Shown here piece by piece: positions 53,925 through 61,302 of a stretch of DNA of 64,000 bases (position 1 is its first letter; each line of letters begins with the position of its first letter). The notes under the pieces are model-generated. The model searched no databases. It had not been told where the DNA came from and was given only the letters and a program-made list of their open reading frames with translations. Location: the NCBI RefSeq assembly GCF_013389665.1, contig NZ_CP058316.1, positions 1,922,001-1,986,000 on the forward strand. The letters are read 5' to 3'. A program made the position numbers and the translations under genes. The DNA is from Microbacterium oleivorans. Lineage in GTDB: Bacteria > Actinomycetota > Actinomycetes > Actinomycetales > Microbacteriaceae.

Positions 53925-54377
53925 ATGGCAAAGCTGATTCTCACGAACGAGGTCGCCGGGCTCGGAAGCGCCGGTGACGTCATCGAGGTCAAGAACGGGT
54001 ACGCCCGCAACTACCTCGTCCCCCAGGGCTTCGCTGTGGCCTGGACCCGCGGTGGCGAGAAGCAGGTGGCGTCGATTCGCGCCGCTCGCGAAGCCCGCGT
54101 GATCCACGACCACGAAGAGGCCGTGGCCCTCAAGAACAACCTCGAGGCCAACAAGGTCAAGCTGGCCGTCAAGGCCGGTGCCGAGGGTCGCCTGTTCGGC
54201 GCCGTCAAGCCGACCGACGTGGCAGACGCCGTCAAGGCCGCCGGACTCGGCGACCTCGACAAGCGCAAGATCCACATCACCTCGCCGATCAAGTACGTGG
54301 GGGAGCACGAGGCGACCATTCGCCTGCGTGACGACCTCACCGCCGTGATCACCTTGCAGGTGGTCGCCGCCAAGTAA
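53925..54377 (+). CDS. rplI: 50S ribosomal protein L9
   Basis: A 150-residue L9 with the typical start [20 protein letters not shown] and [15 protein letters not shown]. It has a long connecting helix and a C-terminal domain ([18 protein letters not shown]). It is the last gene of the operon and is followed by a strong hairpin terminator. Confidence 0.99.
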   Translation: MAKLILTNEVAGLGSAGDVIEVKNGYARNYLVPQGFAVAWTRGGEKQVASIRAAREARVIHDHEEAVALKNNLEANKVKLAVKAGAEGRLFGAVKPTDVADAVKAAGLGDLDKRKIHITSPIKYVGEHEATIRLRDDLTAVITLQVVAAK

Positions 54378-54392
54378 TCTCTGGCGCACCGT

Positions 54393-54436
54393 ACGGATGC
54401 CGCGGACCCTTCGGGGTTCGCGGCATCCGTCGTTTC
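54393..54436 (+). terminator. Terminator after rplI
   Basis: ACGGATGCCGCG (54393-54404) pairs perfectly with CGCGGCATCCGT (54419-54430), followed by CGTTTC. It ends the rpsF operon. Confidence 0.8.
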
Positions 54437-54845
54437 ACGAGCGGTCAGCGGGCCGCACGCCGCGCTTCGAGGGTTCGTGCGGGCACCTGATCCCGGCAGC
54501 GAGACGCGGCGCGCCAGCGGGCGCGCAGGGGCGCGCAGACTGCACCGTCTCGACTTGACAATGCGACGGTTTTGCACAAGTGAGTCCCCAGATGAACAAC
54601 CTTCAAGCGGTACTTCAAACACAATCTCCATCCACAGGCTGGGGAAACTGAAATAGCTGGTCAGAGGTGCTAAGAAAGTTCAGCCGAGGCGTTCGGTCGG
54701 GCGTTTTCCACAGGACTTCTACACAACACCTGCGGCGTTTCCCGCATCTTGTCCACATAGTTATCCACAGGCTGGTTTGCGGGTGTCGGGACCCGTCCAT
54801 ACCGTGTACTTCGGCTCGGTCACGGGCCAGGATGCGGGGGTGCGG
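54437..54845. promoter_or_regulatory. rplI-dnaB gap: terminator shoulder and dnaB promoter region
   Basis: About 410 bases without a gene. The first half shows nothing clear beyond the terminator. The second half is unusually A/T-rich for this genome (around 54555-54680) and holds weak DnaA-box-like TCCACAG motifs near 54631 and 54705, and the two exact boxes listed separately. No ORF with a ribosome site was found. Confidence 0.6.
54749..54769 (+). promoter_or_regulatory. Two DnaA boxes upstream of dnaB
   Basis: TTGTCCACA (54749-54757) and TTATCCACA (54761-54769), same strand, 12 bases apart start to start, 77 bases before the dnaB start. The same pair of sequences occurs in the oriC region. 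They suggest direct control of dnaB by DnaA. Confidence 0.75.
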
Positions 54846-56216
54846 ATGTCGATCGCGGACATCTCTGACGACAGACTCGGCGGACGGCGAGAGCCCGACC
54901 GGACCCCACCGCACGACATGCTCGCCGAGCAGAGCACCCTCGGTGGAATGCTGCTGTCGAAGGATGCCGTCGCCGACGTCATCGAGACGCTGCGAGGCAC
55001 CGACTTCTACGTGCCCAAGCACGAGCTGATCTACGAGGCGCTGCTGTCGTTGTACTCGCACGGCGAGCCGACCGACGTCGTCGCCGTCACCGACGAGCTC
55101 ATCAAGAACGGCGAGCTGCAGCGCGCCGGCGGTGCCGACTACCTGCACACGCTGACCTCGATCGTGCCCACTGCCGCGAACGCCGGCTACTACGCGTCCA
55201 TCGTGAACGAGCGCGCGCTGCTGCGCCGCCTCGTCGAGGCCGGCACCCGCATCGTCCAGATGGGCTACAACGGCCAGGGCGACGCGGTCGACCTCGTCAA
55301 CAGCGCGCAAGCCGAGATCTACTCGGTCACAGGCGCCGAGAAGGCCGAGGACTACGTCCCCCTCGAAGTGGCTGTCACGGCGGCCATCGACGACATCGAG
55401 GCCGCGCGCGGGCGCGACGGTCAGATGACCGGCATCCCGACCGGCTTCTCGGGACTCGACCAGCTGACCAACGGCCTGCACCCCGGCCAGATGATCGTCG
55501 TCGCGGCCCGACCCGCGATGGGTAAATCGACGCTGGCGCTCGACTTCGCACGTGCCGCCGCGATCAAGAACGACTCGCCGACGATCTTCTTCTCGCTCGA
55601 GATGGGGCGCAGCGAGATCGCCATGCGCCTGATGAGCGCCGAGGGTGCTGTGCCGCTGCAGTCGATGCGCAAGGGCACGCTCGACTCGCGCGACTGGACC
55701 ACCGTCGCTGCGACGCGTGGCCGCATCAACGATGCGCCGTTGTACATCGACGACAGTCCGAACATGACGCTCGTCGAGATCCGAGCGAAGTGCCGCCGGC
55801 TGAAGCAGCGCGTCGGCCTCAAGATGGTCGTGATCGACTACCTGCAGCTGATGACGAGCGGTAAGCGCGTGGAGTCGCGCCAGCAGGAGGTCTCGGAGTT
55901 CTCGCGTGCGCTCAAGCTCCTCGCGAAGGAGTTGCAGGTGCCGGTCATCGCCCTGTCGCAGCTGAACCGTGGCGCCGAGCAGCGAGCCGACAAGAAGCCC
56001 GCGATCAGCGACCTGCGCGAGTCGGGCTCGATCGAGCAGGACGCCGACATCGTCATCCTGCTGCACCGCGAGGCCGCCTACGAGAAGGACAGCCCCCGCG
56101 CCGGCGAGGCCGACCTGATCGTCGCGAAGCACCGTAACGGCCCGACCGATACGGTCACCGTCGCGTTCCAGGGCCACTTCTCACGCTTCACCGACATGGC
56201 CGTGGGGATGGACTGA
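54846..56216 (+). CDS. dnaB: Replicative DNA helicase DnaB
   Basis: A 456-residue hexameric helicase. The N-terminal primase-interacting domain (PHDMLAEQSTLGGMLLSKDA) is followed by a RecA-like motor with Walker A ARPAMGKSTLA, the catalytic-glutamate region FFSLEMGRSEIA, Walker B VVIDYLQLM, and the arginine-finger region near RESGSIEQDAD. No intein is present. The open frame reaches TTG 54777, but ATG 54846 behind GGGGG gives the family length. It stands alone behind two DnaA boxes. Confidence 0.98.
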   Translation: MSIADISDDRLGGRREPDRTPPHDMLAEQSTLGGMLLSKDAVADVIETLRGTDFYVPKHELIYEALLSLYSHGEPTDVVAVTDELIKNGELQRAGGADYLHTLTSIVPTAANAGYYASIVNERALLRRLVEAGTRIVQMGYNGQGDAVDLVNSAQAEIYSVTGAEKAEDYVPLEVAVTAAIDDIEAARGRDGQMTGIPTGFSGLDQLTNGLHPGQMIVVAARPAMGKSTLALDFARAAAIKNDSPTIFFSLEMGRSEIAMRLMSAEGAVPLQSMRKGTLDSRDWTTVAATRGRINDAPLYIDDSPNMTLVEIRAKCRRLKQRVGLKMVVIDYLQLMTSGKRVESRQQEVSEFSRALKLLAKELQVPVIALSQLNRGAEQRADKKPAISDLRESGSIEQDADIVILLHREAAYEKDSPRAGEADLIVAKHRNGPTDTVTVAFQGHFSRFTDMAVGMD

Positions 56217-56351
56217 CAAATTCCGGCTAGCCGACACGGGCTCATCGTCGTCGAGCGTGGAAACAAACCGATGTGGCCGACCAGGCCCGCAGCTCGAACT
56301 GTGTGCGAGTGTGTGCGGAGCGTCGAGATCGCACACCCGCCATCGCCATCA

Positions 56352-56375
56352 TCGAGTCGTTACCCCACGACTCGA
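56352..56375. repeat. 9-bp inverted repeat just upstream of the SIS-domain gene
   Basis: TCGAGTCGT (56352-56360) and ACGACTCGA (56367-56375) flank TACCCC. They end at the first base of the GAAAGG ribosome site. It could be an operator or an RNA hairpin that limits initiation. Confidence 0.65.
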
Positions 56376-56389
56376 AAGGTGGCATGCGC

Positions 56390-57307
56390 ATGGCCGAGAC
56401 CGGTACGCAGACGATCTCCCCGTTACGGGGAGCGCACATGGAGGCCGAGCTCGTCTCGCAGCCCGACTGCTGGGAGCGCGCCGCACAGGTCGCCCGTGAC
56501 GCCGCCGTCCTGCCGAACGGAGGCCTGCGGGTCGCTGCTGTCGGTTGTGGCACGTCGTGGTTCATGGCGCAGAGCTATGCGGCCCTGCGCGAGGCCGCGG
56601 GACACGGGCCGACCGACGCGTTCGCAGCGTCCGAGGCTCCGGTCGCGGCCCGTGATTACGACGTCGTCGTGCTCATCACCCGCTCCGGCACGACGACCGA
56701 GGTGCTTGAGCTGGCCGCCGAACTGCGCGGGCGCGTGCGCACGGTCGGGATCGTGGGCGACACCTCATCACCGTTCCCCGACGCCGTCGACGGGCTCGTC
56801 GCGCTGCCCTTCGCCGACGAGACCTCGGTGGTGCAGACCCGGTTCGCGACTTCGGCGCTGAGCGCGCTACGGGCATCCGTCGGCCACGATGTCGCAGCAT
56901 CGGTCGCAGACGCCCGTCGCGCCCTCGCGGCGGACCTGCCCACAGAGCTCCTCGACGCCGAGCAGATCACCCTGCTCGGGCGCGGCTGGACGACCGGGCT
57001 CGCCCACGAGGCCGCCCTCAAGATGCGCGAGGCCTCGCAGTCGTGGACCGAGGCGTATCCAGCCATGGAGTACCGACACGGACCCATCAGTATCGCCGCG
57101 CCAGGCCGGGTGGTATGGAGCTTCGGCCCGACCCCCGATGGGCTCGTGGGCGATGTCGCCGCCACGGGCGCCCACTTCGAGATGTCGGACGCAGATCCGC
57201 TCGCCGAGCTCGTCCGCGCGCAGCGCGTCGCCCTCGCACGAGCCCGCGCTCGCGGCCTCGACCCCGACCGTCCGCGCAACCTCACGCGCTCCGTCATCCT
57301 CGGCTGA
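56390..57307 (+). CDS. agaS: SIS-domain sugar isomerase/deaminase (AgaS-like)
   Basis: A 305-residue protein with two SIS domains (VAAVGCGTSWFMAQSYAAL, then LLGRGWTTGLAHEAALKM). EAYPAMEYRHGPISI is the AgaS-type C-terminal signature. AgaS deaminates and isomerises galactosamine-6-phosphate to tagatose-6-phosphate. The start is uncertain between ATG 56384 and 56390. It is the first gene of an operon whose other members supply every later step of that pathway. The galactosamine rather than glucosamine specificity is inferred from these partners. Confidence 0.85.
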   Translation: MAETGTQTISPLRGAHMEAELVSQPDCWERAAQVARDAAVLPNGGLRVAAVGCGTSWFMAQSYAALREAAGHGPTDAFAASEAPVAARDYDVVVLITRSGTTTEVLELAAELRGRVRTVGIVGDTSSPFPDAVDGLVALPFADETSVVQTRFATSALSALRASVGHDVAASVADARRALAADLPTELLDAEQITLLGRGWTTGLAHEAALKMREASQSWTEAYPAMEYRHGPISIAAPGRVVWSFGPTPDGLVGDVAATGAHFEMSDADPLAELVRAQRVALARARARGLDPDRPRNLTRSVILG

Positions 57308-57309
57308 CA

Positions 57310-58263
57310 GTGTCGTTCGCCGCATCGCCTTTCCGCTTGCCGGAGGGCCCCGCCGCCGTGCTCGCGATCGACGTGGGCGGCACCGATATCAAGTCCGCGG
57401 TCGCCGCGGCATCTGGCGCCGTCGGTGCCGTCGACCGCCGTCCGACACCCCGAGGGCCCGCTGCGCTCCTCGACGCGATCGACGGGATCGCCGCCGCGCA
57501 AGCAGGACGATTTCAGGCCGTGGGCCTGGTCGTGCCAGGCATCGTCGAGGGTGACGTGGCAGTGTTCTCCGAGAACCTCGGATGGAGTGATGTGCCGCTC
57601 GGGCGTCTCGTGCGCGAACGTCTGGGGGTGCCGGTCGCGTTCGGGCAGGACGTGCGCGCGGCGGCCACTGCTGAAATGTTCGTCGGCGGCGGCGCCCGGT
57701 TCCGTGACCCCGTCGTCATGGTGGCTGGCACGGGCCTGTCGGCGGTGATCGTCCGCGGCCACCGCGTGGTGGGGGGATCGCCCCTCGTGGGCGAGATCGG
57801 CCACGCACCCATCGCAGGCGAGGGCTCCGATGAGCCGTGCGTGTGCGGGCTCGTCGGCTGCCTCGAAGCTGTCGCCTCCGCCGCATCGATCGCGCGCCGC
57901 TACCGACGGTTATCGGGGCGTCCGGCCGCCGGGGCGCGTGACGTTCTCGACGCTGCCGCGCGAGGAGATGCCGAGGCCGCGCGCGTGTGGGATGCCGCCG
58001 TCGACGCGCTTGCGTTCGGGCTCTCTCATCTCGTGGCGACCCTCGCGCCCGACGCCGTGCTCATCGCGGGCGGTCTGTCCCGCGCCGGCGATACCCTCAT
58101 CGAACCGGTGCGGGAGCGGCTGGCCGCGCGGCTCAGCTTCCACAAGATGCCGGTGATCGAGGCCGCGCGCCTCGGCGCGGAGGCTGGTGTCCTGGGGGCG
58201 GCGCTCGACGCCCGCGCTCTGTACGCGGACTCATCCGCCGCGCGGATGGCCGTAGCCCCGTGA
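57310..58263 (+). CDS. ROK-family sugar kinase
   Basis: A 317-residue ROK kinase. The ATP motif is AIDVGGTDIKSAV, the sugar pocket is in FSENLGW and GQDVRAA, and the catalytic region is VMVAGTGLSA. The ROK zinc cluster is GEIGHAPI then CVCGLVGCLEAVAS. It would phosphorylate N-acetylgalactosamine or a related amino sugar at position 6 (AgaK-like). It starts two bases after the SIS gene and overlaps the next by 4 bases. Confidence 0.92.
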   Translation: MSFAASPFRLPEGPAAVLAIDVGGTDIKSAVAAASGAVGAVDRRPTPRGPAALLDAIDGIAAAQAGRFQAVGLVVPGIVEGDVAVFSENLGWSDVPLGRLVRERLGVPVAFGQDVRAAATAEMFVGGGARFRDPVVMVAGTGLSAVIVRGHRVVGGSPLVGEIGHAPIAGEGSDEPCVCGLVGCLEAVASAASIARRYRRLSGRPAAGARDVLDAAARGDAEAARVWDAAVDALAFGLSHLVATLAPDAVLIAGGLSRAGDTLIEPVRERLAARLSFHKMPVIEAARLGAEAGVLGAALDARALYADSSAARMAVAP

Positions 58264-59219
58264 TCGTCGTCGTCACGCCAAACCCGGCCCTCGATCTGAC
58301 CTGGAGCCTGCCCGCGCTCGAGCGAGGCGAGAGCCACCGCGTCGCCGCCGGGCACACCCGCGCGGGCGGGAAGGGCATCAACGTCGCGCGCGTGCTTCAT
58401 GCGCTCGGCCAACCCGTCCTCGCCGTTGCCCCGTGCGCCGTCGCGGGAGACGGCGCCCTCTTCTCTGACGATCTGCGCACCGCGGGCATCCCCGTCGAAC
58501 TCGTTCCGGTGCACGGGGCCCTCCGTCGGTCCGTCGCGCTCGTCGAGGAAGCGACCGGCACGGCGACGCTCCTCAACGAGCGGGGGAGCGCGTGGAGTCG
58601 AACGGAGATCGCCTCCCTTGTACAGGCCACGATCGCTCGCCTCTCCGACGCGCGTGTTCTCGTCGTGTCCGGAAGCCTCCCGCCTGGCACGCCCGACGGC
58701 TTCGTCGGCAGCCTTGTCCGCAAGGCGCGCCGACAGGGTGTCGCAGTTATCGCCGATGTCGCGGGTCCCGCACTGCGCGAGGCCGCGCACGCGGGCGCCG
58801 ACCTCGTCAAACCGAATGCGGTCGAGCTCGTCGAGGCGACGGGCGCGGCCGATCCGGCCGACGGCATCCGCCGCCTCCTCGACGACGGTGCGCGGATGGT
58901 CGCGGCATCGTTCGGCGCCGACGGCCTGTGCATCGCGCGCTCCGAAGGCTCGGGATTCGAGGCGGTGAGCGCCCGCATGCCGCAGCCGCTGCGCGGCAAT
59001 GCGACGGGCGCGGGCGATGCCGCCGTCGCCTCGCTCGCGCGGGACCTCGTCGACGGCGTCGGCGACCTCGCGACGCTCGCCCGTCGGGCGGCGGGCCTCT
59101 CAGCCGCGGCCGTGCTCGCCTCCTATGCAGGCGAGGTCTCGTCCACATACCCGGCCCTCATCTCCGAGGCCATCGTCGCCCCGGGAATCCCACGTTCCCG
59201 CGAAAGGACCCCCGCATGA
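58260..59219 (+). CDS. PfkB-family tagatose-6-phosphate/1-phosphofructokinase-like kinase
   Basis: A 319-residue kinase of the LacC/FruK branch. Its start is MIVVVTPNPALDLTWSLPAL, the sugar-phosphate motif is AGGKGINVARVLHALG, and the catalytic motif is GNATGAGDAAVASLAR. The TPNPALD start is characteristic of phosphosugar kinases acting on hexose phosphates. In this operon it probably makes tagatose-1,6-bisphosphate. GTG 58260 overlaps the ROK stop by 4 bases. Confidence 0.92.
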   Translation: MIVVVTPNPALDLTWSLPALERGESHRVAAGHTRAGGKGINVARVLHALGQPVLAVAPCAVAGDGALFSDDLRTAGIPVELVPVHGALRRSVALVEEATGTATLLNERGSAWSRTEIASLVQATIARLSDARVLVVSGSLPPGTPDGFVGSLVRKARRQGVAVIADVAGPALREAAHAGADLVKPNAVELVEATGAADPADGIRRLLDDGARMVAASFGADGLCIARSEGSGFEAVSARMPQPLRGNATGAGDAAVASLARDLVDGVGDLATLARRAAGLSAAAVLASYAGEVSSTYPALISEAIVAPGIPRSRERTPA

Positions 59220-60061
59220 CGCTCGTCCCGACCCGCGCCATCCTCGACCGCACGACACGTGGTCGCGCCGCCTTCAACGTCGTGCACATCGAGACCGCCG
59301 AGGCGCTCGCCGGCGCCGCCGACGACACGGGGCTGCCGCTCATCCTGCAGATCTCGGAGAACTGCGTCGACTATCACGGAGCGCTCGCCCCCGTCGCCGC
59401 GGCTGTGTCGGCGATCGCGCGGGACGCCGACGTCCCGATCGCGGTGCACCTCGACCACGCCGTTTCGGAGGCGCTCGCACTCGAAGCGATCGACTTCGGC
59501 TTCGGGTCTGTCATGTTCGACGGTGCGACCCTGCCGTTCGCTGAGAACGTTGCGGCGACGCGAAGGATTGTGCGGGTCGCGCATGCGGCAGGCGTTCTCG
59601 TCGAGGCCGAGCTGGGCGAGATCGGCGGCAAGGACGGTGCGCACGCGCCCGGTGTGCGCACAGACCCCGTCGAGGCCGTGCAGTTCGCCACCGCGACGGG
59701 CGTGGACGCCCTCGCCGTCGCGGTGGGATCGTCGCACGCCATGACCGACCGCACGGCCGTACTCGACCTGGATCTCATCGCGCGCCTCCGCGAAGCGGTT
59801 GACATCCCGCTCGTGCTGCACGGGTCCAGCGGCGTCGGGGACGGACACCTGCGCGCCGCAGTCGCCGCCGGCATCGCGAAAGTCAACATCGCCACGCAGC
59901 TCACCAAGCAGTACACGCAGGCCGTGCGCCGCGCCCTCGCCGACCGCCCGGCCCTCGTCGACTCGCGCACCTACACGCGCGCCGGCCGCGACGCCGTGCG
60001 CGCCGAGGCCGCGCGCCTGCTGACGCTGCTCGACGCAGCAGCGCCTGTCGTGTCATCGTGA
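59216..60061 (+). CDS. Class II tagatose/fructose-bisphosphate aldolase
   Basis: A 281-residue zinc aldolase of the GatY/KbaY group. It has VPIAVHLDHAVS with a zinc ligand and the catalytic Asp, VEAELGEIGGKDG, HGSSGVGD with a second zinc His, and IAKVNIATQL. It cleaves tagatose- (or fructose-) 1,6-bisphosphate to two triose phosphates. The ATG overlaps the kinase stop by 4 bases; the stop overlaps the nagA-like start. Confidence 0.92.
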   Translation: MTLVPTRAILDRTTRGRAAFNVVHIETAEALAGAADDTGLPLILQISENCVDYHGALAPVAAAVSAIARDADVPIAVHLDHAVSEALALEAIDFGFGSVMFDGATLPFAENVAATRRIVRVAHAAGVLVEAELGEIGGKDGAHAPGVRTDPVEAVQFATATGVDALAVAVGSSHAMTDRTAVLDLDLIARLREAVDIPLVLHGSSGVGDGHLRAAVAAGIAKVNIATQLTKQYTQAVRRALADRPALVDSRTYTRAGRDAVRAEAARLLTLLDAAAPVVSS

Positions 60062-61272
60062 CGGCCGAGCGCCGCACGGTCGTCCACTCCGCGTACGTCA
60101 TCTCCGACGGAGCGTCGGCCGACGACGCGTGGATCATGCTCGACGACGGGCTCGTCGCCGCGCGAGGGTATGGCGGCGGATGGCGCTCTGGGGCCGAAGG
60201 CGCGCATGTCGTTGACGCCGGAGGCCGCACGGCTGTGCCCGGCTTCATCGACCTGCACTGCCACGGCGGCGGTGGCGCGAGCGCCGAGGACGTCGCCGCG
60301 GACCCCGCGGACCTCGCGCGCATCGTCGACCTGCACCGACGCCACGGCACAACGCGATCGCTGCTATCGCTCGTGTCGGACGACCTCTCTGTGCTCTCCG
60401 CTAGGTCAGCCGCACTCGCGCCCCTCGTGGAAGCCGACCCGCTTCTCCTCGGCGTACACCTGGAGGGGCCGTTCCTGGCGGGCTCGCACCGTGGCGCCCA
60501 TCGCGAAGCCGCGCTCCGCACTCCCACGCCCGATGCCCTCGCCCTGTTGCAGGACGGGGGACCCGTCACCATGATCACGATCGCACCAGAGCTACCCGGC
60601 GCGATCGACGCGATCGACGCGCTGGTAGCAGCCGGCGTCATCGTCGCAATCGGCCATACTGCCGCAGACCATGCGACAGCACGAGACGCCTTTGCACGCG
60701 GCGCACGCGTCCTGACCCACGCCTTCAACGGCATGCCGGGCATCCACCACCGCGCACCCGGACCCGTCGTCGCCGCGCTCGAGACGGCAGAAGTCGTGAT
60801 CGAACTCATCGTCGACGGCGTCCACGTGCATCCCTCCGTCATCGCGTGCGCCATGCGCGCCGCGCCGGGCCGGGTGGCCTTCGTGAGCGATGCCATGGCC
60901 GCCGCTGGCGCCCCCGACGGCGCCTACCAGCTCGGCGGCCTCGACGTCACGGTGCGCGACGGCGTCGCCACGCACGGCGCAGACGACGCGCTCGCCGGCT
61001 CGACGCTGACGCTCGACCGCGCCCTAGCGAATGCCGTCGCCGCAGGCATCCCGCTCGTGGACGCGGTCACCGCGCTCACCTCGACGCCAGCGAGCGTGCT
61101 CGGCCTGCAGGGGCGCATCGGCACCCTCACCCCGGGCGCGGCAGCGGATCTCGTGCTGCTGGGAGAGGATCTCGTACCCGACGCGGTGTGGGCCGGAGGC
61201 GTTCTCGTGCACCTCGCGCCCGTGCTGTGCGATCGTGAGCGATCCCGTGCGGCCCGTCCCGTGGGGTCCTAA
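60058..61272 (+). CDS. N-acetylhexosamine-6-phosphate deacetylase (NagA/AgaA-like)
   Basis: A 404-residue amidohydrolase. The metal motif is GFIDLHCHGGGG, followed by HLEGPFLAG, GHTAADHATARDAF, LTHAFNGM and the catalytic Asp in VSDAMAAAG. It removes the acetyl group from GlcNAc-6-P or GalNAc-6-P. Given the AgaS-like, tagatose-kinase and aldolase partners, GalNAc-6-P is the likely substrate. GTG 60058 overlaps the aldolase stop by 4 bases. Confidence 0.93.
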   Translation: MTAERRTVVHSAYVISDGASADDAWIMLDDGLVAARGYGGGWRSGAEGAHVVDAGGRTAVPGFIDLHCHGGGGASAEDVAADPADLARIVDLHRRHGTTRSLLSLVSDDLSVLSARSAALAPLVEADPLLLGVHLEGPFLAGSHRGAHREAALRTPTPDALALLQDGGPVTMITIAPELPGAIDAIDALVAAGVIVAIGHTAADHATARDAFARGARVLTHAFNGMPGIHHRAPGPVVAALETAEVVIELIVDGVHVHPSVIACAMRAAPGRVAFVSDAMAAAGAPDGAYQLGGLDVTVRDGVATHGADDALAGSTLTLDRALANAVAAGIPLVDAVTALTSTPASVLGLQGRIGTLTPGAAADLVLLGEDLVPDAVWAGGVLVHLAPVLCDRERSRAARPVGS

Positions 61273-61302
61273 CGTCGTCGCAACCCGTCCGAGGAGGAAC
61301 CC

